This document shows positions 34,524-42,956 of a stretch of DNA of 63,489 nt, piece after piece. The notes below the pieces were generated by a model that did no database searches, was not told the DNA's origin, and saw only the letters and a list, made by a program, of their open reading frames with translations. How positions within the stretch are numbered: the first letter of the stretch is position 1; every line of letters begins with the position of its first letter. The stretch comes from Candidatus Sulfopaludibacter sp. (GTDB taxonomy: Bacteria; Acidobacteriota; Terriglobia; Bryobacterales; Bryobacteraceae), in contig JARLGM010000017.1 in NCBI GenBank assembly GCA_031292755.1, positions 1 through 63,489 of the forward strand, in the 5' to 3' direction. The position numbers and the translations under genes are program-made.

Positions 34524-35972
34524 CTAATTGTGCACCGTCAGGGTCACCTGGGGCGAAGGCGCGCCATCGATCGTGGCGATCAGCGGGTAATCCCCGTTTG
34601 CCAGGGTCGAGGGGACGGTGACCACCACCTGGTACAGACCGGCGAATCCGGGTGAGAGTGCGGTGGCATAGACCGCTGCCGGAGCGCCGTTGATGGTCAC
34701 GGTTACCGGATTGGCGGTGTAGTAGATGGTGCCGCTGGGAATCTGCACACCGATGGGCGCGGTTGGGCTGGTAGGACCGAGACCCGTACCCCACAAAATG
34801 ATGGCTTCGCCGGGCTTGGCCGGTGTATTGGTGACGCCCGCGAACGTCCCGTTCTTCACCGCCCAGGCTGTCGAGGTGCCGCTCGAATCCGCGCTGTGCG
34901 TCGCCACCGGCTGATTGTTGGGCCACAGGAAAAACGCTGGCCCGACGGTGGTTGACGTCGCAGTGGCGGCGGTGCTGGTGCCGTTCGCATTGCTCACCGT
35001 CACAGACACGGACCCGGTGCCTATATTTGGCGCCAGCACATTGATCTGCGTGGGGCTGATGTAATAGACATACGCGTCCTGTCCGCCCACGCTGACGCGG
35101 ACGCCATCCAGAACCGTAGGCAGCTTGCCGCCCACGATGGCATTGGCCCAGGTATCGGTAGTGGACGCGAGATCGGTTCCCTGAATGGTGATCCAGGAAT
35201 TCGGGACCACGCCCGGTTGGAAGCTGGCGCCGTTGACCACGCCGGCGGAATTGATGGCCGGCAGAGGACCGCCCGCCGACGGCGTCAGCGTGTACTTATT
35301 GGTGTAGATATGATCGCCAGTCTGGCTGGGCGCGCCGCCCACGCCGGCGTTTCCTGCGACGTAGATGGTGACGTTCCCGACGTCCGTCGCGGGCGGAGTC
35401 CAGTTGAAGTTGTACGTGTAAGATCCGTTGTGTGGCGGTTGCAGGGAGTTCACATATCCCGCGTAGCTATGCTCGATGTACTCCAGCGTCATGCCGGACG
35501 GGCAGGTGGGCGTGCTGCTTGGTGCGGGGCAACCTTTACTCACTGCACCGGCATTACAGACCGCCTCGAACACCTGCAGATTGGTCTGCGAGCACATCAA
35601 CTGCGTGTTGCTATCGATGTAGGCGAAACTGCCGGCCATGGTGGAAGCATTGCTCGCGAGGCGCGCTGTCAGTTCAAAGCCGTAAGCCTGCTGCGTGGTC
35701 GCTGGATCTTGAATCGTGACGCTCAACTGCTGGGCGACGCCAGGTGTGTAGGTCATCTCGTTCGGAAAGTTGACTGTAACGCTGCCATGATTGCTCGGGG
35801 AGTTGGCTGTTCCTACGTGGCAACCGGCATTGGCGCAGGTCTGGCCCCCATTTTCGCTTGGGATGCCCACATAGCCTGGGTTCGGCCCGTATTCATACGC
35901 CCACAGCAGAATCGGGATGGCCCCCAGAACCACCACCGCCTTGGCGATCGACAGCTTCCTCGTCCTGTCCAT
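34524..35972 (-). CDS. Secreted protein with choice-of-anchor-V-like domain and TIGR03437-type C-terminus
   Basis: The 482-residue protein begins with a single hydrophobic segment (about 10-25, signal or anchor). A beta-rich N-terminal domain follows, opening with NGGQTCANAGCHVGTAN (C-x4-C-H) and VTVNFPNEMTYTPG, which fits the choice-of-anchor V/Reeler-like type. Cys pairs suggest disulfides. Residues about 235-482 form the acidobacterial TIGR03437 (Soli_cterm) module: VVNGASFQPGVVPNSWITIQGTDL, YYISPTQINVLAP, WGTGLGPTSP and GFAGLYQVVVTVP. It is probably extracellular. Function is not known. Confidence 0.72.
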   Translation of the reverse strand: MDRTRKLSIAKAVVVLGAIPILLWAYEYGPNPGYVGIPSENGGQTCANAGCHVGTANSPSNHGSVTVNFPNEMTYTPGVAQQLSVTIQDPATTQQAYGFELTARLASNASTMAGSFAYIDSNTQLMCSQTNLQVFEAVCNAGAVSKGCPAPSSTPTCPSGMTLEYIEHSYAGYVNSLQPPHNGSYTYNFNWTPPATDVGNVTIYVAGNAGVGGAPSQTGDHIYTNKYTLTPSAGGPLPAINSAGVVNGASFQPGVVPNSWITIQGTDLASTTDTWANAIVGGKLPTVLDGVRVSVGGQDAYVYYISPTQINVLAPNIGTGSVSVTVSNANGTSTAATATSTTVGPAFFLWPNNQPVATHSADSSGTSTAWAVKNGTFAGVTNTPAKPGEAIILWGTGLGPTSPTAPIGVQIPSGTIYYTANPVTVTINGAPAAVYATALSPGFAGLYQVVVTVPSTLANGDYPLIATIDGAPSPQVTLTVHN

Positions 35973-36000
35973 AGTCTCCCTAACCCGATTGGCGGTCCCG

Positions 36001-36987
36001 TTACTCGGTCAGCTTTAAAGCCTTGCGCGCCGTCGTACAGAGGGGAATCTCCCCAAACTGTGCGGCGTCGAACCAGCCATATTCTTTACCTACGCGGCGG
36101 ACCGTGGCGGCGTGTACAACAATCGTGTAGCGGTGATGCGTGATCGTGTGCGGGAATTCGCCGAGTCTCTCGCCCACGCGCGCCGCGGGCAATTCCTGCG
36201 GCGTAGGCAGGTCCCAGAAGCCGGCCAGGCGGCGGGCATCCGGTCCATTCTGCCGCAGCAGGAGTTTGCCGCGCCGCCGGATCACCAGCAAGGTCCGCTC
36301 CAACTCCACCGTCACGGTGCGGCGCAGTTTCACCGGAAGTTGCGCCGCCGTGCCTGCCTCGCGCCCCTGGCAGCACGCCGCCAGAGGGCACAACAGGCAC
36401 ATCGGGTTGCGCGGCAGGCAGACCGTGGCGCCCAGTTCCATCAGCGCCTGATTAAAATGGCCGGGCTCCCTGGAATCCAGCCAGCCCTGCGCCACCGCGC
36501 GGAAGCGCTCGCGCGTGCGTGCCGAAGCGATATCCGCGGCATCGTTCTCCACCCGGGCCACCACCCGCAGCACGTTGCCGTCGAGCACGGCATGGGGCAG
36601 TCCGAAGGCAATGCTGGCGATGGCGGCGGCGGTGTAATCGCCGATACCCGGCAGCGCCCGGATGGCATCGTATTGCCGCGGAAACTCACCGGCGGCGGCC
36701 ACTACCCGCGCCGCTCGCCACAGATTGCGGGCGCGCGAATAGTAGCCCAGGCCGGCCCACAACGCCAGCACATCGTTCTCCCGCGCCGCGGCCAGCGCTT
36801 CCAGCGTGGGGAAGCGAACCAGAAAGCGCTCATAGTATGGGATAGCGGCCTGCGCCCGCGTCTGCTGCAGCATGATCTCGGAAACCCAGATGCGGTACGG
36901 GTCGGAGGTGCGCCGCCACGGCAGATCGCGATGGCCGCGGGCGTACCACTCCAGCAGAAGCCGCGCTACTCGATGACCCGCAGCCAT
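36001..36987 (-). CDS. mutY: A/G-specific adenine DNA glycosylase
   Basis: The ATG at 36987 gives MAAGHRVARLLLEWYARGHRDLPWR, the expected start. The 328-residue enzyme removes adenine mispaired with 8-oxoguanine. Motifs are VSEIMLQQTRA (catalytic Glu), the helix-hairpin-helix LPGIGDYTAAAIASIAFG, AVLDGNVLRV (catalytic Asp), and the 4Fe-4S loop CLPRNPMCLLCPLAACC with C-x6-C-x2-C-x5-C spacing. The C-terminal NUDIX-like domain has WDLPTPQELP and HTITHHRYTI for 8-oxoG recognition. The start overlaps the S24 protease-like gene by 22 bp. Confidence 0.95.
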   Translation of the reverse strand: MAAGHRVARLLLEWYARGHRDLPWRRTSDPYRIWVSEIMLQQTRAQAAIPYYERFLVRFPTLEALAAARENDVLALWAGLGYYSRARNLWRAARVVAAAGEFPRQYDAIRALPGIGDYTAAAIASIAFGLPHAVLDGNVLRVVARVENDAADIASARTRERFRAVAQGWLDSREPGHFNQALMELGATVCLPRNPMCLLCPLAACCQGREAGTAAQLPVKLRRTVTVELERTLLVIRRRGKLLLRQNGPDARRLAGFWDLPTPQELPAARVGERLGEFPHTITHHRYTIVVHAATVRRVGKEYGWFDAAQFGEIPLCTTARKALKLTE

Positions 36988-37769
36988 TCGGCAACGACGG
37001 CGAAATCCTCCGGACCCACCTCCCACGGTGAGAATTCCGGATTGAGCGGCTCCAGGCGGATCTGTTCATGCTGCCACTGGTCTTCGCCGCTGTAGACCTT
37101 GCGGCTGGTGTAGCGCTTCACGGTGTAGCGCGCCGTTTCGTCCACCGATCCGAACCGCTGAATGAGCAGAATCTTGCCCTGCCGCGACCCCGCCGGGTGC
37201 AGCCGGAACAGGTTCAGGCTGCCATGGGGAATGCGCGGCTCCATGGAGCGCCCCACCACGTGCGCCACGAAAAGATCGGGCGAAAGCCGCATGCCCTCGG
37301 GCGCGCGCACCCAATCCTCCGCCTGCGATTCCATCTCTTCGCCCAGATCGCCCGCCGCCGCACGCAGGCTGAACAACGGCACGTGCGTCTGAAACGGCCG
37401 GACCGCCACCGGTTCCACGTGCTCGCCGAACAGCCGGTCCAGCACACGCGAAAAGGCATCCACAGCCACCGTCTGCCGCTCGCCGATGCGCAGCACGTGG
37501 GAAAGCGAATCCTCCAGCGAGCGCAAATACTCTTCCGCGCCGTATTCCGCGATTTTCTGCCGGGCGTCCTCTTCGAGCCGCTCCAGCACTTCCGCGTCGT
37601 CCGGATCGGCCAGCCCGGCAAACTCCTCGCGGAACCGGACCCATCCGCGATTCTGTTCGGGATCGACCAACACCACGCCCACGGGCACGCTCTGCCGCAG
37701 CGGCAAAGCCGCCTCCAGCACCACGTAAACCCCTTGTCGCGAGGCAATCGGAACTATGCTGGCCGGCAT
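36966..37769 (-). CDS. LexA-like S24 serine protease without HTH, with DUF3037-like N-terminal domain
   Basis: The 267-residue protein's C-terminal half is S24: VVGRSMEPRIPHGSLNLF holds the nucleophile Ser and YTVKRY the general-base Lys. About 45 residues before the Ser lies PLFSLRAAAGD, matching the Ala-Gly autocleavage site of LexA in position and flanks. The N-terminal 125 residues have no HTH; the opening (VYVVLEAALPLRQSVPVGVVLVD) recalls DUF3037-like domains. Autoproteolysis could therefore release or inactivate an N-terminal effector. It overlaps mutY by 22 bp, which hints at a DNA-damage link. Family assignment of the N-domain is uncertain. Confidence 0.65.
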   Translation of the reverse strand: MPASIVPIASRQGVYVVLEAALPLRQSVPVGVVLVDPEQNRGWVRFREEFAGLADPDDAEVLERLEEDARQKIAEYGAEEYLRSLEDSLSHVLRIGERQTVAVDAFSRVLDRLFGEHVEPVAVRPFQTHVPLFSLRAAAGDLGEEMESQAEDWVRAPEGMRLSPDLFVAHVVGRSMEPRIPHGSLNLFRLHPAGSRQGKILLIQRFGSVDETARYTVKRYTSRKVYSGEDQWQHEQIRLEPLNPEFSPWEVGPEDFAVVAEWLRVIE

Positions 37770-37811
37770 GGAAAGCTCGTACCTATCCTAACCTGCTTAT
37801 CGGAAGAAATT

Positions 37812-37890
37812 GGCCGCAGATGAACGCAGATGAACGCCGATTTCAAAATACCTCGGTTTTATCGGCGTTTATCTGCGTTCATCTGCGGCC
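37812..37890. repeat. 30-bp inverted repeat built of GCAGATGAAC decamers
   Basis: The left arm (37812-37841) and the right arm (37861-37890) are 30 nt each and complementary at 29 positions, with one G-T wobble. The loop is 19 nt. Each arm contains tandem decamers (GCAGATGAAC twice, then a degenerate copy GCCGAT). It sits alone in the 134-bp gap between the S24 gene and the VWFA gene. A similar GCAGAT(G/A)AACGC-type dispersed repeat is known from many bacteria, so this is probably a REP-like mobile or structural element. Confidence 0.85.
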
Positions 37891-37903
37891 TATACTGTCT
37901 TGT

Positions 37904-39064
37904 TTACTTGCCCCCGGGCCCCGACCCCGGGCCCCCGGTCCCTGTCTTCTGCTGCGGTTGTTGCACGGCGAACGGGAAATATCCGTTCTTGAAACTCAGC
38001 TTGGCGTTCGGCAGCATCGGAATCTCTACCCTGATGCGCCGGAATTGCCTGGGAGTCAGTTCCGCGTCCACGTCCGGTTTGTAGCGCAGCACGTACTGCG
38101 TGGCGATTTCTCCAGCGATGCCGGTGACCGCCTTGATGATGCCCGCCGAAATCTCCCCGGCATAGCCGCCTACCCCTACCGTCAGGGCGTAGTTGCCGTC
38201 GTCGGAGGGATGCGAGAGGTAGCCCGACACATCTTTATACAGATTGTTCAGCGGGTACTCTACGTGTCCGCCCGTCTCGATGGACAGTTTCTCCAGCGCG
38301 TCCCGGGAGGGGTTGTCGAAGCCGAAGGACGCGGTGCTAATGGCGTAGATGGTCACCTGGTTGCGCTTGGCCAGTTCCAGAACCTCATCGGCGCTGTGTT
38401 TGCTGGCGTTGTCGTGCCCATCCCCCACGATGATGATGATGCGCCGCGGCTCGTAAGGCTCGCCCTTTACCAGCTTGCGGTCCATGCATGCGCGGTAGAT
38501 GGCGTCATTGAGCGTCGAACCGCCGCTCGGCTTCATCTTGCGGACTGCCGCCGCCAGTTTGTCGGAATCTTCCGTGGTGTTGACCGCCAGTTCGGCGTCA
38601 TTGGCATAACTGATCAGATAGCCGGTGTGCAGGGCGTCGCCCGGCAGCAGCGCCCAGATCAACTCCAGAATCGCCTCCTGGTACTTGTCCCAGTGGATCC
38701 GCATGGTGCTGCTCTGGTCGATCAGGAAACCTACCACGATGGGCTGCTTATCGGTGTGGCTGAAGAAGCTGATGCGTTGCGGCCGCCCCTCGTCGGTCAC
38801 CCGGAAGTCGTTGGCGGTGAGGTTGGAAATGAACTTGCCCTTCTCATCGGTCGCCGTGACAGGCACGATGACTTCGGTAACGCCGCCGGTGAAGGTCAGC
38901 GGCGGTTCCTGTTTGTCCTGTTCCTGTTTGTCCTGTTCCTGTTTGGGCGGTTCCTGTTTGGGCGGTCCCACCTGCTGTTTGGCCGGAGCGGACACCTGCT
39001 GGGGCAGCGCGGCCAGCGCCAGCACCACACCGCAGAGCGAAACGGCAAAGAGGGAACGAAGCAT
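37904..39064 (-). CDS. Secreted VWFA-related acidobacterial protein (TIGR03436 type)
   Basis: The 386-residue protein has a signal peptide (about 1-24), a Lys/Gln/Glu/Pro repeat linker (about 30-55), then an N-terminal beta segment (VIVPVTATDEKGKFISNLTANDFRVTDEG) and a VWA domain opening VVGFLIDQSSTM, a MIDAS-like D-x-S-x-x with Thr in place of the second Ser. VGDGHDNAS follows as a second MIDAS loop. The pattern is the TIGR03436 family, abundant in Solibacter. It is exported and probably protein-binding; the partner is unknown. It is a paralogue of the gene at 41188-42117. Confidence 0.85.
   Translation of the reverse strand: MLRSLFAVSLCGVVLALAALPQQVSAPAKQQVGPPKQEPPKQEQDKQEQDKQEPPLTFTGGVTEVIVPVTATDEKGKFISNLTANDFRVTDEGRPQRISFFSHTDKQPIVVGFLIDQSSTMRIHWDKYQEAILELIWALLPGDALHTGYLISYANDAELAVNTTEDSDKLAAAVRKMKPSGGSTLNDAIYRACMDRKLVKGEPYEPRRIIIIVGDGHDNASKHSADEVLELAKRNQVTIYAISTASFGFDNPSRDALEKLSIETGGHVEYPLNNLYKDVSGYLSHPSDDGNYALTVGVGGYAGEISAGIIKAVTGIAGEIATQYVLRYKPDVDAELTPRQFRRIRVEIPMLPNAKLSFKNGYFPFAVQQPQQKTGTGGPGSGPGGK
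38901..38965 (-). repeat. Four-copy 15-bp tandem repeat inside the VWFA gene
   Basis: Units of 15 bp (GGCGGTTCCTGTTTG and TCCTGTTCCTGTTTG) repeat four times and are followed by a partial copy. They encode a five-residue repeat (PKQEP and DKQEQ types) in the linker after the signal peptide. In-frame expansion or contraction would change linker length without frameshift. Confidence 0.8.
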
Positions 39065-39093
39065 GGATCACCAACTTATCGTCCTATTTTAGC

Positions 39094-40101
39094 TCACCCG
39101 AGCTGCCGGATGATGGCATCGGTGAATTCACCGGTGGAAGCTTTCCCTCCCACGTCGCCCGTCAGGTGCTCCTGGGCTGCGTAAACCTCGTAAATGGCGC
39201 GGTGCAGCCTCGCCGAGGCATCGCGCTCTCCCAGTTGCGCCAGCATCAGCACCGCCGACTGCATCAACGCGGTGGGGTTGGCCAGCCCTTTTCCGGCAAT
39301 ATCGGGCGCGGTTCCGTGCACCGCTTCGAAAATGGCATGATGGTCGCCGATATTGGCGCCCGGAACAATACCCAGGCCGCCCACCAGCCCTGCCGCCAGG
39401 TCCGAAATGATATCGCCGTACAGGTTCGGCAGCACCAGAATGTCGAACGTCTCCGGCCGCATCACCAACTGCATGCAGGCGTTGTCCACAATCAGCTCGT
39501 TGTACTGCACTTCGGGGTAGTCCGCGGCCACTTCCCGGCAGCACTTCAGGAACAGGCCGTCGCTCAGCTTCATGATATTGGCCTTGTGGATGGCCGAGAC
39601 CTTTTTCCGTCCTTCCCGGCGCGCATACTCGAACGCCGCCCGCGCAATCCGCATGGAAGCATTCTTGGTGATGATCTTGAGGCTCTCCACCACGCCCGGC
39701 ACCACCTCGTGCTCCAGCCCGGAGTACAAGTCCTCGGTATTTTCGCGGAAGATCGCCAGGTCGATGTCCAGATCGTGAAAACGGGTCTTCAACCCCGGCA
39801 GCATGCGTACGGGGCGGAAGTTGGTGTACAGGCCCAGTTTTTTTCGCAGCGCCACGTTGATGCTCTGATGCCCGCCGCCGATTGGCGTCGCGGTGGGCCC
39901 CTTAAGCCCCACATGCGTCACTTCCAGAGAGGCGAACACCTCGTCGGGAATCAATTGGCCGTACTCGGCCAGGGCGCGCGCTCCCGCATCCACGCGCTCC
40001 CACTCAATCGGCACGCCGGTGGCGTCCACGGCGCGAACGGTCGCTTCGGCAACTTCGGGTCCAATTCCATCTCCCGGGATCAACGTTATCTGATGGGCCA
40101 T
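39094..40101 (-). CDS. NAD-type isocitrate dehydrogenase (isocitrate/isopropylmalate dehydrogenase family)
   Basis: The 335-residue protein (ATG at 40101; one more ATG directly before it) has [13 protein letters not shown] at the N-terminus. [24 protein letters not shown] holds the substrate Ser and Arg residues typical of NAD-IDH, followed by [49 protein letters not shown] and the NAD site [20 protein letters not shown]. Isopropylmalate dehydrogenase would have different substrate-loop residues, so isocitrate is preferred. It makes 2-oxoglutarate in the TCA cycle. It is divergent from pcm with about 27 bp between start codons. Confidence 0.88.
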   Translation of the reverse strand: MAHQITLIPGDGIGPEVAEATVRAVDATGVPIEWERVDAGARALAEYGQLIPDEVFASLEVTHVGLKGPTATPIGGGHQSINVALRKKLGLYTNFRPVRMLPGLKTRFHDLDIDLAIFRENTEDLYSGLEHEVVPGVVESLKIITKNASMRIARAAFEYARREGRKKVSAIHKANIMKLSDGLFLKCCREVAADYPEVQYNELIVDNACMQLVMRPETFDILVLPNLYGDIISDLAAGLVGGLGIVPGANIGDHHAIFEAVHGTAPDIAGKGLANPTALMQSAVLMLAQLGERDASARLHRAIYEVYAAQEHLTGDVGGKASTGEFTDAIIRQLG

Positions 40102-40128
40102 CACAGCTATTATAAAGTTGGGGCGAGA

Positions 40129-40779
40129 GTGCTTACCGATTTTTCAGCGGACCGGCAGGAAATGCTGGACCGGCAACTCAGCGCGCGCGGCATTCGGGAC
40201 GAGCGTGTGCTGTGCGCCATGAGCCGGATCCCGCGCGAAGAGTTCGTGCCGGAGCAGGAACGGGAAGCCGCCTACTGGGATGGTCCCATCCGGATCGGCT
40301 ACGGGCAGACCATTTCCCAGCCCTACATGACCGCCCTCATGGCCCAGGAGCTGCGCCTGACCGGCACCGAGCACGTGCTGGAGGTGGGGACGGGATCGGG
40401 CTACGCCGCTGCCCTGCTGGGGCTGCTGGCGCGCGATGTGATCACCGTGGAACTGGTCCCCGAACTGGCGGAAACGGCCCGCGCCACACTGTTGCGCACC
40501 GGTTACGGCTTGAATGTCATGGCGATCGCGGGCGATGGATCCTGGGGCTATCCCGATCTGGCTCCCTACGACGGCATTTCCGTGGCAGCGGGCGCGCCCG
40601 AGATTCCCGCCGGCCTGCTGGTACAACTGGCTGAGCGCGGCCGTATGGTGATTCCGGTGGGGCCGCATCTCGATCAGGAGTTGCTGGTGGTGGAGAAAGA
40701 GCGGGGCCGCATCCGCCGCAAGGTCTCCACGATGTGCAGCTTTGTGCCTCTTCTCGGAATCGAAGGATGGCAGACATGA
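40129..40779 (+). CDS. pcm: Protein-L-isoaspartate O-methyltransferase
   Basis: A GTG at 40129 gives VLTDFSADRQEMLDRQLSARG, the expected family start; the longer frame re-reads the antisense of isocitrate dehydrogenase. The 216-residue enzyme methylates isoaspartyl residues using SAM for protein repair. Motifs are IPREEFVPEQ, YGQTISQPYMTALMAQ, the SAM motif VLEVGTGSGYAAALL, ITVELVPEL, and the C-terminal LAERGRMVIPVG. It overlaps the next gene as ATGA. Confidence 0.92.
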   Translation: MLTDFSADRQEMLDRQLSARGIRDERVLCAMSRIPREEFVPEQEREAAYWDGPIRIGYGQTISQPYMTALMAQELRLTGTEHVLEVGTGSGYAAALLGLLARDVITVELVPELAETARATLLRTGYGLNVMAIAGDGSWGYPDLAPYDGISVAAGAPEIPAGLLVQLAERGRMVIPVGPHLDQELLVVEKERGRIRRKVSTMCSFVPLLGIEGWQT

Positions 40780-41075
40780 GACTACGCACCGCGAAGGACC
40801 GGCTCAAAATCGAGCACAGCATCATCGATGGCGTCCGCGAGATTCTGGAAGAGTTGCTGGCACGGAACCCCGAGATCCGGTCCGTCATCCCCGGCGTCAT
40901 TCGCCCGGTGCGCGACGCCCGAGGCAAAGTCAAAGTGCACATCACCGTCCCGGTGCAGAACGGCTGGAAGGCCATCGCCCTCAGCGCCGGAGCCCGTCAG
41001 GAACTTTTCATCAGCACAGACTGGCCCAAGGAATCTCTGGAAAAAGCCCTGGAGCGAGCCGGAGCGGTTTTATAG
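40776..41075 (+). CDS. Small conserved protein, DUF2103-like
   Basis: The 99-residue protein starts at the ATG that overlaps the pcm stop (ATGA). It reads LRTAKDRLKIEHSIIDGVREILEELL, IRSVIPGVIRPVRDARGKVKV and QELFISTDWPKESLEKALERAG. The His-containing helix and short basic beta strands resemble DUF2103, described as predicted metal-binding. No function is known. Coupling with pcm suggests co-translation; the link is not explained. Confidence 0.7.
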   Translation: MRLRTAKDRLKIEHSIIDGVREILEELLARNPEIRSVIPGVIRPVRDARGKVKVHITVPVQNGWKAIALSAGARQELFISTDWPKESLEKALERAGAVL

Positions 41076-41187
41076 CCCCCTCGTGGTGAAATTCCCCAGT
41101 ACCCGCCTGAGGACCTCAGGACATTCGAGAGAGGCATGTCGGCAATGAAAAGCTTATACTGTTTCCTACGTCTCTCAAGGTTCGGGT

Positions 41188-42117
41188 ATGAGGGTGATGT
41201 CAGGAATTCCCATCTCTTGTCTGATCTTTGCTCTTTTCGTGGGGAGCGCTCCGGCGCAAACCACCGTTTCCCTGGCGGCGCGACCGGCGCCGTCCGCCGC
41301 CAAACTGCCGCCTTCCGATTTCCGCGTGGAGGCCCGAATGGTGCAGATTCCCGTGACGGTCACCGACTCTCTCGACCGGAACGTGATGAATCTCAACGCC
41401 GGCAATTTCCGCATTTTCGACGGCGACGTGGAACAGCGCATCTCCTCGTTTTCCATGACCGATGCGCCCATCTCCACGGGCATCGTGTTCGACACCAGTG
41501 GCAGCATGAAACATCGCATTCAGGATTCGCGCGCCGCCGTGAAGCAGTTCCTTGCCACGGCCGTCCCTGACGATGAATTCTCCCTGGTGCAATTCGCCGA
41601 TACCGCCACCCTGCTTTCCGGATTCACGCGCAATCCGGCGGCAATCGAACATCCCCTGGGTTCCATGGCGGCCCACGGTTGGACCGCGCTTTACGACGCG
41701 ATGTTCCTGGCTATGCACCAGATCCGCCGGGCCGCCAATCCGCGCCGCGTGCTGCTGGTGCTTTCCGACGGGGAAGACAACAACAGCCGTTACACCGAGG
41801 CGGAGATGATGTCGCTGGTGCGCGAAGCCGATGTGACCGTCTATGCCATCGGCCTCTTCACCAGGGCGCGCGGCCTGGAAAGAATGACGGAAGAGACCGG
41901 CGGCCGGATGATCACCGTCCACAACCTCCCGGACCTTCCGGCGGCGATGGAGAAGCTGAGCCGCGAAATCCGCAATCAGTACATGCTCGGGTACTTCCCC
42001 AGCAGGGCCGGCAGCGACGGCCGCTATCGCAAGGTGCGCGTGGAAGTGAATTTGCCGGCGGGATCGCCGCCTTTGCGCACCTCCTGGCGCCGCGGGTATT
42101 TCGTGCCCGACAATTAA
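41188..42117 (+). CDS. Secreted VWFA-related acidobacterial protein (TIGR03436 type)
   Basis: The 309-residue protein has a signal peptide (about 1-23), the beta lead-in MVQIPVTVTDSLDRNVMNLNAGNFRIFDGD and a VWA domain opening STGIVFDTSGSM, a perfect D-x-S-x-S MIDAS. LVLSDGEDNNS and a Thr in the HGWTAL loop complete the site. The C-terminus has YMLGYFPS and a closing RRGYF. It is a shorter paralogue of the protein at 37904-39064. The intact metal site suggests ligand binding outside the cytoplasm. The 112-bp stretch upstream holds no other gene. Confidence 0.87.
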   Translation: MRVMSGIPISCLIFALFVGSAPAQTTVSLAARPAPSAAKLPPSDFRVEARMVQIPVTVTDSLDRNVMNLNAGNFRIFDGDVEQRISSFSMTDAPISTGIVFDTSGSMKHRIQDSRAAVKQFLATAVPDDEFSLVQFADTATLLSGFTRNPAAIEHPLGSMAAHGWTALYDAMFLAMHQIRRAANPRRVLLVLSDGEDNNSRYTEAEMMSLVREADVTVYAIGLFTRARGLERMTEETGGRMITVHNLPDLPAAMEKLSREIRNQYMLGYFPSRAGSDGRYRKVRVEVNLPAGSPPLRTSWRRGYFVPDN

Positions 42118-42120
42118 GGC

Positions 42121-42867
42121 ATGCCTCCTGGCGGTAAGCGGGTTGCCACGACTCTCTCGATTTACGGAATCGGCCTGCTGCTGCTGGCGACCCTTGTGAC
42201 GGGCGCCATCGAACTGGTACAGAGGCCGCGAACCAAACTCACTCGCGTCCCGATCGGTTCCCATGACGAGGTCTACTACTATCACGCCGCGACTCCCGAA
42301 GAGGCCCGCGCGCTGGGCGCGGCGTTGCAAAAGACCGGCTTCCTTAACGATAGAGGCACCACCGTCCTGCTCTCCAAAGGCACCGGGGGCACCCTGGTTT
42401 CCTTTGCCCTGAACGATGGAGCGTGGAATCATCCGGACACCGTCTACAGTTTCGAGGAGATCGGGCGGCGCATCGCTACCTCGATCGGCGGCTTCCCCAT
42501 TAAGGTGCGCCTGATCGATTCCCACCGGCTGCTGCACAAGGAACTGACCGTGGGCAAACACATGGTGGGATCGCGCGATGCGGTGTACTACCTGGGTTCA
42601 GCGACTGAGGCGGAGGCTTCCGCCCTGGCCCAGGCGTTGCGCGCCGCGGGCTTCCTGCGGGACCAGGGCGACGCCGTGGTGCTATCCAGGAATGACGCCA
42701 TGGCGATTTCGTTCATTGTGAACGACGGAGTCTGGGACCGGCCGGACGCCGTCGCCGGCTTGGAGCACCTGGTGCGGAAGGTGGCGCCGGCGGTGGGAGG
42801 GCTTCCTATCCAGCTTCGCCTGGTGGACGGTGCGATGGAGCCGAGGAAGTCCCTGACGGTGCAGTAG
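42121..42867 (+). CDS. Membrane-anchored protein with internal duplication, unknown family
   Basis: The 248-residue protein has one TM segment (about 11-30) and then two homologous units of about 97 and 93 residues. The first has SHDEVYYYHAATPEEARALG and SFALNDGAWNHPDTVYSFEEI, the second SRDAVYYLGSATEAEASALA and SFIVNDGVWDRPDAVAGLEHL. Each unit also ends GGxPI(K/Q)(V/L)RL(I/V)D and LTV. The pattern of two alpha/beta repeats suggests a sensor or binding domain on the outer side of the membrane. No family was recognised. It follows the VWA gene after 3 bp, so the two are probably co-transcribed. Confidence 0.7.
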   Translation: MPPGGKRVATTLSIYGIGLLLLATLVTGAIELVQRPRTKLTRVPIGSHDEVYYYHAATPEEARALGAALQKTGFLNDRGTTVLLSKGTGGTLVSFALNDGAWNHPDTVYSFEEIGRRIATSIGGFPIKVRLIDSHRLLHKELTVGKHMVGSRDAVYYLGSATEAEASALAQALRAAGFLRDQGDAVVLSRNDAMAISFIVNDGVWDRPDAVAGLEHLVRKVAPAVGGLPIQLRLVDGAMEPRKSLTVQ

Positions 42868-42956
42868 CCACCGGTCTGCGCGATCGAGCGTTGTTGGCGG
42901 GCTGTGGCGATGGCCATCTGCGCGGTGCGCTTGGAACACTCGGTGAGACGCCGCAG

